DNA of 64,000 nucleotides, taken from Liolophura sinensis (lineage: Eukaryota; Mollusca; Polyplacophora; Chitonida; Chitonidae). A model generated the notes under the pieces. It had not been told where the DNA came from. It searched no databases and worked only from the letters and a program-made list of their open reading frames with translations. Shown here one piece after another: positions 45,211-57,100 of this stretch. Positions within the stretch are counted from its first letter, which is position 1, and each line of letters opens with the position of its first letter. Location of the stretch: NCBI RefSeq assembly GCF_032854445.1, contig NC_088300.1, positions 19,015,608 to 19,079,607 on the forward strand, given 5' to 3'. Both the position numbers and the translations under genes were made by a program.

Positions 45211-45937
45211 TGAACCATGTTCTGTATTGTGATTCTTCTTAATACTCTTGTGAATCAACTTTATATGTAGTGACCACTGCAGGGTTAAGATACCAGTTTT
45301 AGCATTGTCAAATCTTGGGGATCATGGTAAGAGGAAAGGCCAATTATGTGCTCAAGCAGTTACTTAATATGTAATATAAGCATGATAAACGGTTTGGAGT
45401 TCTCTTGTCTGGGATGTCCTCGTTGAGGGAAAAACCAACCCACATAGTGATATTAAAGGATTGTAGTCCTCAGTCATACAAAATTCAGAAAGTTTTGTGT
45501 ATTTTGTGTGAGTCCAATGTCACCTGAAATTTCACACTGACTTGAACATAGTTTTATGTTGAAAACTTGGAAAAAAATACACACAGGTTGAGTATACATT
45601 CAGGTCACAAGTAAGGAAGTTAAATTTTTAACCTCATCAATCTTTGTGCTTAGCTCTCAGCATGGGCTGTTAGGCCAAGGACTGGTTTGAAGGCAATGTT
45701 TGTTGTTTTCAGCAAGCCACTTCAGGGAGACAGCCATACCAATTATGTACCAATAATGCAGCCATCTGCAGCTAACAGGGGACCATGACATTGTCTTTTG
45801 TTATACACAAACTCAAGGAAAAGACAATGCTAAATCTCAAGCAAATAACTGACCTATCTTATGACCGTACGTAGTGATTGAACTCAACATCTTTTTTCAT
45901 TGTTTCCCCACACCTTCAGGTGTTTCATGAAGGACAG
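45211..45937. other. Short convergent intergenic region PALS1/TRNT1
   Basis: AT-rich; nothing recognised. Confidence 0.4.
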
Positions 45938-46060
45938 TTTTATTTATTTATTTATTTATTGCATTTTTACGCCATACTCAAGAATATTTCACTTATATGA
46001 CAGTGGCCAGCATCATGGTGCGAGGAAACCAGGCAGTGGCCGGGGGGAACCTATGACCAC
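45938..46060 (-). mobile_element. SINE, family 1, reverse, in TRNT1 3' UTR
   Basis: TTATTTATTTATTTATT tail then ACGCCATACTCAAGAATATT, CACTTATATGACAGTGGCC and GGAAACCAGGCAGTGGCC. Confidence 0.75.
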
Positions 46061-46296
46061 TGTGAAGCATAAAGTGAAACAATCTACAGTATATCCAGTA
46101 TAAACCAACAATCAAATCATTTTCAACCTCACACAGTTTACAAGCTTGGATATGTTTACTTGGTAAAGAGTGGGTGCCATGCAAGACCTTTGTGGTGCAC
46201 CTCACTTTATCAATCATACTACTGAGCCAACCACTGAAAACAGTTTGATAGTACAGTATTCAATCAAAACATGAAAACACTCAAGTTTCTGACAAC
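45938..46296 (-). terminator. TRNT1: TRNT1 3' UTR ending in a SINE-supplied poly(A) signal
   Basis: The first AATAAA on the - strand after the stop is in the A-rich tail of a SINE at 45938-46060 (tandem AATA at 45939-45961). I see no other hexamer between 45962 and 46297, so the mobile element probably provides the 3' end of the mRNA, giving a UTR of about 340 nt. Confidence 0.45.
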
Positions 46297-46698
46297 TCAT
46301 GTTTTCATCTTCTCAACAATGTCATTAACATGTGACAACAAGTCCTCTTTACACAGTGAAAAGTTACTTTCTTTCCACAACTGCCGTAATTCATTTAGTG
46401 TTTTAGCAAACACTGGTCCTTTTGGCACTTTGGCTGCGACCAGATCGTAACCTGTAACGGGGAACTTTGGCATGGTCCAGGTGGAGAAAGTTTTCAGCAT
46501 TTCCGCATCGCCTTTATATTTGAAGAGTTCACATATTCTGTCCTTGACCTTAGTGTCCTTGCCAGCGGTGTCAACCATGAGGTTCTGAGCTGCCCTCAGA
46601 GGATCCGGGTCAAAGCATTCAAGTCTGTGCTGAACAATGAACAACCCTAACTTCAGCTCATCTGTTGACATTTTCAATCTCTCGTTTAGCTTATATAC
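46297..46698 (-). CDS. TRNT1: TRNT1 exon 7 (tail domain and stop)
   Basis: 133 codons plus [23 protein letters not shown], then [10 protein letters not shown], and [11 protein letters not shown], the conserved PxxGxDL element of the tail that binds the tRNA elbow. It ends IVEKMKT. Confidence 0.96.
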   Translation of the reverse strand, partial: VYKLNERLKMSTDELKLGLFIVQHRLECFDPDPLRAAQNLMVDTAGKDTKVKDRICELFKYKGDAEMLKTFSTWTMPKFPVTGYDLVAAKVPKGPVFAKTLNELRQLWKESNFSLCKEDLLSHVNDIVEKMKT

Positions 46699-49600
46699 CT
46701 GAAAAATATCAACAGTTTTTCTTTACTTAATTTGAATTACAAAATAACAGACTGAAATACCTGAGAAACCAAAAAAAATGTTCATTTTGAATTCATATTT
46801 TATGATTAAGTAAACTGAAAACAAAAATTGAATGTTTAATTATTTTTTTTATATTCCAAATCAGTGCTTCAAACTTTAATGAAAAAAAACAACTTTTTCA
46901 TCTGTCAATATTTCTGATACTTTTCTTTAAAGAAAAATAAAAACATACCAACTGGTAACACTATGATGACATGGTGTGATCTTCACCATTCAAGTCATTT
47001 CTAATATGTAATACAATCTATAATATGATTATGCTGATCCTGATCATCTGGAGGTCACAATACTGACATCACAATTACTTGGACATCGGGTGAGTCGTGC
47101 TCCTTCATACTGACATCTCAATTACTTGGACATCGGGTGAGTCGTGCTCCCTTCATACTGACATCTCAATTACTTGGACATCGGGTGAGTCGTGCTCCCT
47201 TCATACTGACATCACAATTACTTGGACATCGGGTGAGTTGTGCTCCCTTCATACTGACATCACAATTACTTGGACATCGGGTGAGTTGTGCTCCCTTCAT
47301 ACTGACATCACAATTACTTGGACATCGGGTGAGTTGTGCTCCTTCATACTGACATCACAATTACTTGGACATCGGGTGAGTTGTGCTCCCTTCATACTGA
47401 CATAACAATTACTTGGACATCGGGTGAGTTGTGCTCCCTTCATACTGACATCACAATTACTTGGACATCGGGTGAGTTGTGCTCCTTCATACTGACATCA
47501 CTATTACTTGGACATCGGGTGAGTTGTGCTCCCTTCATACTGACATCACAATTACTTGGACATCGGGTGAGTTGTGCTCCTTCATACTGACATCACAATT
47601 ACTTGGACATCGGGTGAGTTGTGCTCCCTTCATGCTGACATCACAATTACTTGGACATCGGGTGAGTTGTGCTCCCTTCATACTGACATCTCAATTACTT
47701 GGACATCAGGTGAGTTGTGCTCCCTTCATACTGACATCTCAATTACTTGGACATCGGGTGAGTTGTGCTCCCTTCATACTGACATCACAATTACTTGGAC
47801 ATCGGGTGAGTTGTGCTCCTTCATACTGACATCTCAATTACTTGGACATCGGGTGAGTTGTGCTCCCTGCATACTGACATTTCAATTACTTGGACATCGG
47901 GTGAGTTGTGCTCCCTTCATACTGACATCACAATTACTTGGACATCGGGTGAGTTGTGCACCCTTCATACTGACATCACAATTACTTGGACATCGGGTGA
48001 GTTGTGCTCCTTCATACTGACATCTCAATTACTTGGACATCGGGTGAGTCGTGCTCCCTTCATACTGACATCTCAATTACTTGGACATCGGGTGAGTTGT
48101 GCTCCTTCATACTGACATCACAATTACTTGGACATCGGGTGAGTTGTGCTCCTTCATACTGACATCTCAATTACTTGGACATCGGGTGAGTTGTGCTCCT
48201 TCATACTGACATCACAATTACTTGGACATCGGGTGAGTTGTGCTCCCTTTATACCGACATCACAATTACTTGAACATCAGGTGAGTTGTACTCCCTTCAT
48301 ATTAACATTAAAGTCATAAACAGAGAACTGAGAGTCTGGAATCTTGTACTCAGATCATTGTGCAGTAAGGCAGACATCAGGGGTGTGGGCTAAGTCGAAA
48401 GGACATGGAGTCTGGGACCTTTCACTCACCTCCTGTTCATTGTGCAATAAGGCAGACATCAGGGTCATGGGCTGAGGACTGAGTGCCTGACATCTTCTCC
48501 AAACCTTTTGGAACTCTGACACCTGGGGTGACTCAGGTAAACCTACAGGTACAAATTGCGGTGGAGGAGGAGCGTAATGTCAGTAATCTCGGGTATTTGT
48601 GCAACATACTAATTATCATATTTACAAGAGGAGGAACTACTTCTGCCTGAAGCATTCATCTCTACTTGTATACTGAGTGATGCAAAATAGCCTTGTTCCT
48701 AATTTATATATTTATTTGACTGGTGTTTTACCGGCGAGAATCCCACGACCATCTGCAGGTTGGTGGCAGACCTTCCCACTTACGGCCCTAGAGGAAGCCA
48801 GCATGAGCTGTGCTTGAGCTCAATGCAAATGCATAGGTGAGAAGCTCCTGGGTCATTACGCTGTGCTAGCGAGAACCAACTGAGCCATGTAGGCCCCCAG
48901 CTGAGCCATGGAGGCCCCTCCTAATTACAATGAATACTCATAACTATTTTATTCAGTATAGTTCAATTTCAACTAAACCACCCTGTATAAAGCACTGTCA
49001 AAACCTTTAAAAAACTAAGGCTCCAAGTACAGTGTAATTTAGGAAATACTTGTCACGAAAGGGTATGAAGAATACAAAAGACATAAAAGAAAAGCTCTAG
49101 TATTTGATGGGCCAGTTCCAATCATGCATGTGCACCACCGCTTGTACAAGTTCCCTTTCTACAAGTAACACGTTTTTAACTTGAATTTCTACAATACTGC
49201 CCTTGCTGAAAAAACGAAACCCAAAAGACAAATTCGGCCACATTCAGCAAGTATTTTTTTGTAAAATAAAGTCTCTGCCCCAAAATATAATCATAAGCAA
49301 ACAGATTTTATAAAATGGTACTTCAGGTGACATGTATTTCAGGTAATTTAATGACATTAGCACATGATGTATATACAATACTGCATTTCTATGTCACTGT
49401 TCTCTCCGGCCCTGCATGTACATACCTATGTAAGGTGCCATGCCTACATCCATCATGACCTTCACCAGACTGCCAGCCTCCCTCCCACATACTATCTTCT
49501 TCAGCTCTACCCAGATCCTCTCTCCTGAAATACCTGTATAGACACGCATAAATTATGATCAAATTACCTATATATGCTCACATATCTGAGAGACATAACC

Positions 49601-52600
49601 AGTGGTTGGACCCAGTGGAATTACAATAAAGCTGTTCCATAAAAACTTGGCACACCTAGACATGAAGGAGAGTCATAATACACATGTATGAACGGGTGTA
49701 GATTTCAATACAGATATATCATGCAGGAGTTTATATGATAAAATTGCTGCACCAACACCTAACATACCTAGATAGACACACAAGACAGTTCTTACATAAT
49801 TACCCTAAATGATCTAAAATTCATCCATGACTAAGTTGCTCATATTTCCAGATTTTGGATGTGCTATTGACTTTATAAAGTTGGTTTGAGATGTGTTTGG
49901 AAGGTAGGATGATATCCTACTGGAAAAATGTAAATTTTAGCACCAGAGGTAATATCTCATGACATTTATTTGCCTCCAAAAATGCTCTTTGGTGGTTGAA
50001 TTTTTAGGTCATTTAGGGTACACTGTATCTAATGGAGTGGCAGTTATGATGAAATGAAGATCTGGTATATCTAGAAACACACGGAAGACAAAGCTTGCAC
50101 GAAACCAAATATACCTGTTTAACACAAGAGGTTCCCAACCTAAGAGGACAACTGATTATGGCTTCATATAAAAGTACATTTATCACATGTATACCTGGAT
50201 GTACATCCTGCTTAAAGGTCTGTTTCAGTATCTCCCCTTGAATTTATTTTTTCACATCGAGGCAACAACAGGTGGATTTAGTTTACCACAATCTATTATC
50301 TACAGGTACACAAGGTTGTCTTTTAACTGCAATTAAGTCTGACAACATAATGATCAGTAAAGAGTCAGTACACCTTATTAACTGTGCGTACGAGTACAGA
50401 TACATGCGTACACCATAAATAAGCTCTGTGCTATCAGTCAGATATACACAGCTAGAAATTCTTTGTAAAAAGCATGAAAATCAGGGACCTATCCTTCAAA
50501 GAAACCCTCCCACTATTAAGACTGCTGTCCAACTATTATCACAAATTTTAATACATGTGGTCAAAATATCTTAATGAAGATTCAGAAAAAGTAACGATGA
50601 TACTGGCGTACAATATACCTGCAAGTCCATCAGTGTTTTCACGGATAGCGCTAATTGCCTCATCTTCATGGGTGATTTCACCCTCGCATATCCTCCCACA
50701 AAATCTGCAGTAACAAAACAAGTAGTGATAAAAAACACCAAACCAGCTTGTATTTTTCTGCAGAATAAAAGTTTTCAGAATCAATTTGCATGTGGCTAAA
50801 ATTAAACACTGTACTCTATTACTCACCGAAAATATCTCAAAATTCTCAAGTAATCTTCTTTGATCCTTTCACTGGCATCTCCTACAAAGCGAACTCTTTT
50901 CTTATCCAAATCTTCTTTTCCATTAAAATAATCATATATGGTGCCATCAAAACCTGGAAGAACAAATTACAAAGTTTTGTCACCTCATAGTGAACAACAT
51001 GCACAAAAGATGACTGGGCTAAAACATAAGTACCTCTTTGGTCTGTTTTTAGCTTTCAGTGACTGTTTTTGTTCTATACCCTAATTCTTCAACCTTTCCA
51101 GACACTTCCACAACCAATATTTTGAAACAAGACCTTAAGTACACTGGAAGTGAGGAAATCTTGTGAATTTCCTGTCAGAAGTTTGAACTGAACCAATACC
51201 GGACATATGTTGAACAGGTCACAACCTACACATCGTTAAAATCAAAGGTTCACAGAAATATTACACCCCTTTTCAGGTCATGTGAAAAAATAAAAAACAC
51301 AAAAATTATGTACTGCACCTAAAAACATAGCATTTATTGTCAGGTCTCGTCTGTTGGCATCCAGCTGCCAGTCTGTGGTAAATTCCACCTTGGCATGACG
51401 ACCGTCAGTCTCAACATCAATCCGTAGGGTTGTGACCTCAAAATTTTCCTGAAAATATAGTGTGTAATGCAGAAATCAAGTTGAAATAATCCAAGGTAAC
51501 ACCAGTACACCACATTCAAAATGGTAATTTCAGTTTTTGCTTCTGCTGCTGACAGCTGATCGAAGATTCCTCTTTCCTCAAATTCCGATTTGCAGAAAGA
51601 CTACCACCGATAAGCACCTATTATATCCATTGACTGATTAACCTCAAAATATACTGAAACCAGTTCTCATTAAACAGCTCCAACGCCTTTGTGTTTCAAA
51701 GAAAGGTTAAGTGATAAGAACGGAGACAATATGGAATGGTTAATTCAATCATAACCAATACACAGAGTATCAATGCCTGTTCATATGGAAATACAATTTC
51801 TCTGACTCTTCCTGAATCCACTTTTGCATCACATCACATCATCCAAAAACACTTTTACATCGCATTACATCATGCAGAAACACATTTGCATCACATTACA
51901 TCATGCAGAAACACTTTTGCATCACATTACATCATGCAGAAACACTTTTGCATCACATTACATCATGCAGAAACACTTTTGAATCACATTACATCATGCA
52001 CAAACACAGGACGTCAACTACTAAAGATGTCAAAAATTCTAATTTTACTCTTAAACGATATATGTTATTTCTTTTAAAATTTGGGACACCTGGTCTGCTT
52101 GTTTTAGCCAATATACATGTAATTCTAGCAGGAATATTGACTTTCTTTTTTACTCACATGGTTAGACCATATAATGAACAAGATACTCATATCTTTACTT
52201 TTCCAAAAGCCTGGTAAAGTAATGCAATATTCTACTTTTAACACAACTAATACAGGTTCAAATTTTAGAAGAATGAGGGTAGATCCTTTAGAGAAAGGTC
52301 TCATTCGTCCAGGACCTAACGCAAATGAAAGACACGAAACTGAAAAAGCTATGGCTATTAGGTATGATTCACATACTGTGACACTGGTGGAAATGAAACT
52401 AATTACCTTGTCATTAATACGAGCAGTGATTGTACCATGCTTCTCTCCCCTTGTGTTAATCATGCGAATTTGCTCTTTCTCAAACATTGTCTTCATCTGA
52501 TCTGGTGTCGCTGTTGTTGCAAAGTCCACATCAGAAGGGAGAGAACCCATAATGAGATCACGTACTGCCCCACCAGCAATCCTCAGCTCGTACTCATACT

Positions 52601-52826
52601 TCCCAAACAAGGTGACCAAGCGCTTGAGCTCCGGAGTGAAGAGGCTGTGGAACTGGGGCGTATCAAGCTTCATAGTGACCAGCTGACCTAATCGCCTTTG
52701 CCTGGTAGATGTGAAAGAACTGAGTCTTAGGCCAGGTAATATCCGACAATGGTTGTCAAGTATTGCACCATGTCTGTTACACAGCTGGGCCAGGCACTGA
52801 TGCAATCCCCTAATTGTCCTCATCAA
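46297..52826 (-). CDS. TRNT1: TRNT1, CCA-adding tRNA nucleotidyltransferase
   Basis: Adds or repairs the 3'-terminal CCA of nuclear and mitochondrial tRNAs using CTP and ATP (family knowledge). Coding exons, high to low: 52826-52407, 51448-51319, 50953-50827, 50704-50619, 49533-49426, 48542-48430, 46698-46297; 1,386 nt, 461 residues, phases 0,1,2,1,1,0. Class II features: GG and R in [10 protein letters not shown] (82-91), catalytic DVD (99-101), RRD (173-175) for nucleotide selection, [12 protein letters not shown] and GERIWVEL motifs. The first 51 residues are Arg-rich with few acids, a mitochondrial presequence. Met52 (MKLDTPQF) aligns with the internal Met of human TRNT1 and could give a cytosolic or nuclear form. 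An in-frame TGA lies just upstream of the first ATG. The human protein is 434 residues. It is convergent with PALS1 and head to head with the coiled-coil gene. Confidence 0.97.
47060..48300. repeat. 47/48-bp minisatellite, about 26 copies
   Basis: Unit contains CATACTGACATCACAATTAC, TTGGACATCGGGTGAGTTGT and GCTCCCTT or GCTCCTT. Lies in the last intron of TRNT1. The 47/48 length mix shifts frames, producing overlapping periodic open frames on the + strand that are not genes. Confidence 0.97.
48331..48400 (-). pseudogene. Degraded copy of TRNT1 exon 6 3' end
   Basis: GAGTCTGGAATCTTGTACTC..CATTGTGCAGTAAGGCAGAC repeats 48409-48478, which spans the exon 6 end and donor (CATTGTGCAATAAGGCAGAC). The donor GT is lost in the copy. 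Confidence 0.75.
48430..48542 (-). CDS. TRNT1: TRNT1 exon 6 (body)
   Basis: 113 nt, phase 1 in, phase 0 out, donor [24 protein letters not shown] and [19 protein letters not shown] degraded copy of this exon's 3' end and donor lies just inside the following intron (about 48331-48400). Confidence 0.92.
48703..48917 (-). mobile_element. SINE, family 1, with duplicated tRNA head
   Basis: Reverse orientation. The right end holds two adjacent copies of the head (CAACTGAGCCATGTAGGCCC and CAGCTGAGCCATGGAGGCCC). Body CCATCTGCAGGTTGGTGGCA; TTTATTTGACTGGTGTTTTA tail. Confidence 0.75.
49426..49533 (-). CDS. TRNT1: TRNT1 exon 5 (motif E, body)
   Basis: 108 nt, phase 1 in and out. [20 protein letters not shown] carries motif E (GERIxxEL); it ends DVGMAPYI. 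Confidence 0.95.
50619..50704 (-). CDS. TRNT1: TRNT1 neck exon 4
   Basis: 86 nt, phase 2 in, phase 1 out. [20 protein letters not shown] then RENTDGLA. This is the helical neck region, where vertebrates have FYGRI. Confidence 0.94.
50827..50953 (-). CDS. TRNT1: TRNT1 exon with motifs C/D
   Basis: 127 nt, phase 1 in, phase 2 out. [38 protein letters not shown]. EDxxR contacts the incoming base in this family. Confidence 0.96.
51319..51448 (-). CDS. TRNT1: TRNT1 exon with motif B (RRD)
   Basis: 130 nt, phase 0 in, phase 1 out. [19 protein letters not shown] and [13 protein letters not shown] match the human enzyme closely. Arg-Asp in RRD template CTP versus ATP choice in class II enzymes. Confidence 0.96.
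51826..52010. repeat. 31-bp tandem repeat, about 5-6 copies
   Basis: Unit TTTGCATCACATTACATCAT + GCAGAAACACT, in the first coding intron of TRNT1. Confidence 0.9.
52072..52282 (+). repeat. Dispersed repeat, copy 1
   Basis: About 210 bp, matches 60574-60782 in the same orientation: both begin AAAATTTGGGAC and share TCACATG.TTAGACCAT and TTTTAGAAGAAT.AGGGT. Unknown family. Confidence 0.8.
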
Positions 52827-52891
52827 CAGACTGCTAGAATTAGGACTTACAGGTCAAAAGGCTGAGGCTGCAGCGTGAAAGGAAAGAGCAC
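52407..52891 (-). CDS. TRNT1: TRNT1 first coding exon (5' UTR, presequence, catalytic head)
   Basis: A T-run acceptor (poly-A on the + strand at 52895-52910) followed by CAG places the exon start at 52891, so a noncoding first exon lies upstream. ATG at 52826. It encodes the presequence and the nucleotidyltransferase motif with GG, R and DxD. Donor AAG|GTAATT. Confidence 0.93.
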
Positions 52892-53227
52892 CTGAAAAAA
52901 AAAAAAAAAAAACAAGAAAGCAGGAAAATATATAATAAATAAACCATGAAACAAATAAACAGTGGCTCAATGTTACATTGCGTTCTTGCAGGAAATTTGG
53001 TCCCAGTTAGAATGAGCTTAACAAGTTGGAATGCCATTGCCTTTTTTTTTTATTGTACATTCACCAGTGTACCCAATGACCAGGTAGCCATAAGAAACAA
53101 AAGGACGGAAGACATTTATCTTGATGAACTAAGTAAAACAATAGCCCCTTACACCAGTTTAATACAGTGCTTTCCAGCTGGGGTGTTACGACATTGTGGT
53201 GACATCCCTTTGGGCTGTAACATCATC

Positions 53228-53275
53228 AATTTATGACGACGTTAAACCCCAAGCACTCACTCACTCATCAATTTA
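53228..53275 (-). mobile_element. SINE tail, family 2, reversed
   Basis: GACGACGTTAAACCCCAAGC followed by ACTCACTCACTCA, the reverse complement of the GAGTGAGTGAG..TTTAACGTCG end. Confidence 0.6.
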
Positions 53276-53654
53276 TGGTATGGTTGGGTGAATCAGTCCA
53301 TGCGTGGGGACATGTTAAAAATTAATATTATACATCACTGATGACTTATTTCCATAAATATTTATTTACGATGATTTTTTCAAGAAAATAAAGTCATGTT
53401 TTGTGGATAAGTTTCATTATTGTTTATTCCTGCCCATGTTAAAATGCAGTGATCTGTGCCCATTGTACATGTACCATAAAGGGATGGTACTCAAAACTCC
53501 ATAAATGGAATAAAATTAAGGATAGAGGTCTACTTTCAACAATTTCTAACACTTTTTATTAAATATCAAAAACGTTGTAAACTGACCTCAACTTCATACA
53601 TATACTGTAGGCTATATGGCCCAAATTGCCAGTCATGCCCTCGTTGAATTGATA

Positions 53655-53740
53655 GAGCTCGTCAGTATGAAAGGCCATCTTGTCAGTGTGAAAGGCAAGC
53701 TTGTCAGTGAGAAAGGCAAGCTTGTCAGTGTGATAGACAA
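53655..53740. repeat. About 21-bp tandem repeat, 4 copies
   Basis: Unit CTTGTCAGTGTGAAAGGCAAG, in the TRNT1/coiled-coil intergenic region. Confidence 0.85.
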
Positions 53741-54151
53741 ACATTATTTCATGCACGACACAAAGTGAGATCTAGACACTTTGCAGGTACCCAGAGAGCG
53801 ACATGACATACTACTGCTTCTTCCTTGATTGCCTGGCTTTCACAATAGTGTGCACTTGCCATTACCTATGGCCCATTTTTCGCTTTTACTTTTCATACAA
53901 ATTTCAATATAAAGATACGTTACACGAATTTCTTCGGAGAACGAACAGCGACGAATGTAGCAACAGCTCTTGCAGAACTCACCGTGTAACTGAACTGCTT
54001 TCAATTAATGTACGACATTTCATCTAGCGATTGCAACACACATCACACGATATAAAAAACATGCACCAGTACGGGGAGATAATTCAAAAGTTGTTCCCCT
54101 TTAGTGTGACTTTTTTCTGACGCTGTCACGTGTGGCCAGTGGCCAAGGAAA

Positions 54152-54162
54152 GATGGCGGCAA
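54152..54162 (+). promoter_or_regulatory. YY1-type motif over start codon
   Basis: AGATGGCGGC preceded by AA matches the YY1 consensus AANATGGCGGC, which in many animal genes sits at the transcription start and overlaps the initiator ATG. Confidence 0.45.
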
Positions 54163-54198
54163 AAGGTGAAATGTCAGAGACGGATTCAAAACTTAAAT
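54153..54198 (+). CDS. Coiled-coil gene exon 1
   Basis: ATG inside AAGATGGCGGC; encodes MAAKGEMSETDSKLK, donor AAAT|GTAAGC, phase 1 out. Confidence 0.75.
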
Positions 54199-57100
54199 GT
54201 AAGCAAAATGAAAGTTCTGTTTGGAGCAGTGATTCAACGCGTTATGTTCACCCAAAGACAGTGTTAAAGACAAAATTTATGTGTTTGAACTCAATGACAG
54301 TTATGGTTATCCCAAAATGCAATACAGTTTAAAAATGTAATTACATATTGTATGTGCAAATTCATTGTTTTTGTGGATGACTAGAATGTAGTTACCGTGC
54401 AGTTGAAATTCTATTTGAAATTCAAGTTTCAAATATTATTTATTACTGTCAGATTCTTGCATTTATGATTTTTTGTTATGTCATTCTTTTTATGCAGTTA
54501 GCAGCCTCTTGATTTCTGCTTGATGGTGTAATTTTCATCGAAGTTTATTGCCTAATTCTTAAAATGAAAAGGTCTTGAACTTGGTTAATAGAAGTTATTT
54601 TAACTTTTGCAGATGTGAATATGGAAGACGAAGAAGTAAAATCTTTACATAATGATGAAAAAGAAAGGGAAACCTGTGCCACCATGTCAGAAGTTGGTTT
54701 AACTTACTCTTATCTCGCATTGCAATCTCTGATTCTCAGGGATTTTTATTGCAACAAGAATTAAATTTGCCGAGAACTGAACAAAGGAATCCTCAAGTTC
54801 TCCTCCATGTTGGATCTTTCAATTTCTATTCTGATATGGACGCATGTAAACATGACATCTTTACAGATATAAAATAGAGAATTCTGGAACTGAATGCAGC
54901 CAGGCAGGATATATGACACAGAGGGTTGACGTACTTAGTGGAACCTGTAGTCTTGTGATCAGGGGCACATTTCGCAACTTCTGTCGCAACCAGCATTGTA
55001 GATATTGCATCCCTATTGTAGCAACATGTGCTTTGTGAAACGGGCCATGGGACCATTGTTACACTGTATGAATGCAGCTACCAGTATATTGTTGGATATC
55101 TGTCAAGCATGTTGGGTTGGACACACACGCCGGACATTGTAGTTTTTAGGCAAGATAGAAGATCAGCTCACCTTTCTGGTCACTTCACTTCATATGAACT
55201 TGGCATATCTTATGGAGCTATTTAAAACAATAATATATTGATGTTTGATGTAAAACTAAAACACAATTTTTCATTTTCATTGGACTCATCTTGTAACTTT
55301 TGTGAATTCTTTATCACCTGTGTGTTGAGTTTCCCACCACTTCTGGCTCTAGCTGCTCTGCTTCTGTATTTTCATGCTATTTGCCAGAGAAATAAAGCAT
55401 TAACCTAATACCTTTGGTTATGTTTTACAGAAAAGAAATGATTATAACCACAAAAAGAAGGTAGGTAAATATGAGGTCATTGACACATTAAGTGGTTCAA
55501 AAAGACCGCCATAAAATTCAGTCATTTAAGTGCATTTTATTCAGTTATAATAAAAACTACTGTTTTATGTATAGCTTTCAATGGTTTTTTCACTGACACT
55601 TCTTTTGATGCTATTCTTTTTTTATTCTCTTGCTTTATTAGTGTAGAACTCCATCAGAATGATTTAGGTCAAATGTAACACCTGAGTGAATTAGGTCATA
55701 TGTTAATACATGTAGTTCAGTGACATAAATCAAGCGCTAACATTTAATGGACAGCATGAGATGTAGGTATAAAATCTGAACATCCAACCTTCACGATTGT
55801 TTACAAATTTGATGATTTCACAGTAGGTTTGTTGTTGTAGGAGAAGTCTGGCAAGCAAACGGTGATCATGGTGAAACCTAAACCCCTCACCAAGAAACAG
55901 CTGCAGGCCGCTGAACACAGACGCAGAAAGGTGCAGTCAACAATCACAGCCTGAGTGAATGATTGTGTAGTTGTGTTAACATGTCCTGGATTGACAGGCT
56001 TACTGGGGCTGTTCAATAGTGTATTGAAAGTTGAGTCAGATGCATAGGTTTAGCGAGTGGAGTGTCTTTTGAGATGTTCTGTTCTGACAAAATTAACATC
56101 AGAAAGATAGAGAAAATAGGACAAAATTGGAAATGAGACGACCTGAATTTAAATTTTTCACTAAATCTATGGTCAGATGTAAATCATAAATATGAAACCA
56201 GCATTATCCTAGTACAAATCTAATGTAACTTTAATGTGGACTACAACTAATACTAGGCTCAACTGCTAATACGCTTTTAAAACATATTTAGGCCCTGGGT
56301 TCTCAGTCCGTTCTGAGAGAATCACTACTGCTTCATTAGCAAGAGCTCCCTCCACATACTGAACAAGTCGTCAACATTTATCATGCCATAATGGGTTTCT
56401 ATGTTCGTTGTATATTCATAAAAGGCCTTCATTTATTCAACCTAATTACAGTTGTGTGACTAAGAAAATGACCAACATGTCAAAAACCACCAGAGAATAT
56501 GGCGATTGTGTAACCCATCACATGTTTTATGTGTGAACCCAGAAGTGTCCATGGAGTGACAGCAGTTTTTATTTTCATTTAAATGCACATTGTTGTTCCA
56601 CAGACTTCTAGTTCCTCAGTTCATGAACAGGTTCAGGTTAAAGTTCACTAAGTCATAGTGCTAAACTCTAGAAATGATTTCTGTGGACAAGTAGAGGCTC
56701 ATTCAGACAAAACGAGACAACCGTAACTACAGTCCACATTCTGTTGTCATCTATTCGCATATCAAGTGACCTGCTGTTCTTAGACTGTAGAAATCAAAAC
56801 ATCAAAAAAGTTATCATTGGCACATTGTCCAACTCTTAAAGATACCCAGGACATTCCACAGAGAAAGTTGTCATTCATTATTTATAAAAAAAAAAAGAAG
56901 GTTTGTTTTCCTGGTGTGAGATGTGTATGTACAAGTACATGTATACCTGTGTGGTCCTGATGCTGTGAGCAGTGTGAATTGTAATGGAGAGTTTTCTATT
57001 TCTCTTACATTGTATTTGTGGTTGTGTCTACCACGACAACGCATGTTTTAGGGATATAAAGTGCGCTTAGCGAAGGGCAACTTAACACTCAGTAAGCTTA

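Larger units (their letters stand above)
52892..54152. promoter_or_regulatory. Head-to-head promoter region of TRNT1 and the coiled-coil gene
   Basis: About 1.26 kb between divergent genes. It holds a CACGTG E-box (54127-54132), the YY1-type AAGATGGCGGC overlapping the coiled-coil ATG (54152-54162), a short 21-bp repeat (53655-53740) and a reversed SINE tail (about 53228-53275). The first noncoding TRNT1 exon must lie here; I could not place it. The arrangement suggests a shared bidirectional promoter (inference). Confidence 0.5.

Noticed and set aside
47097-48115. Chain of open frames in the 47/48-bp array, and its repeated GGGTGAGT
   Set aside because: Frames restart at each 47-bp unit, and the donor-like motif is antisense to TRNT1, so it is not counted as a donor ladder for that gene.
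47060-48300. CRISPR array
   Set aside because: Repeats are head to tail without unique spacers, and the host is a eukaryote.
52174-52500. 108-codon + strand open frame over TRNT1 exon 1
   Set aside because: It combines the dispersed repeat with the antisense of TRNT1 coding sequence.
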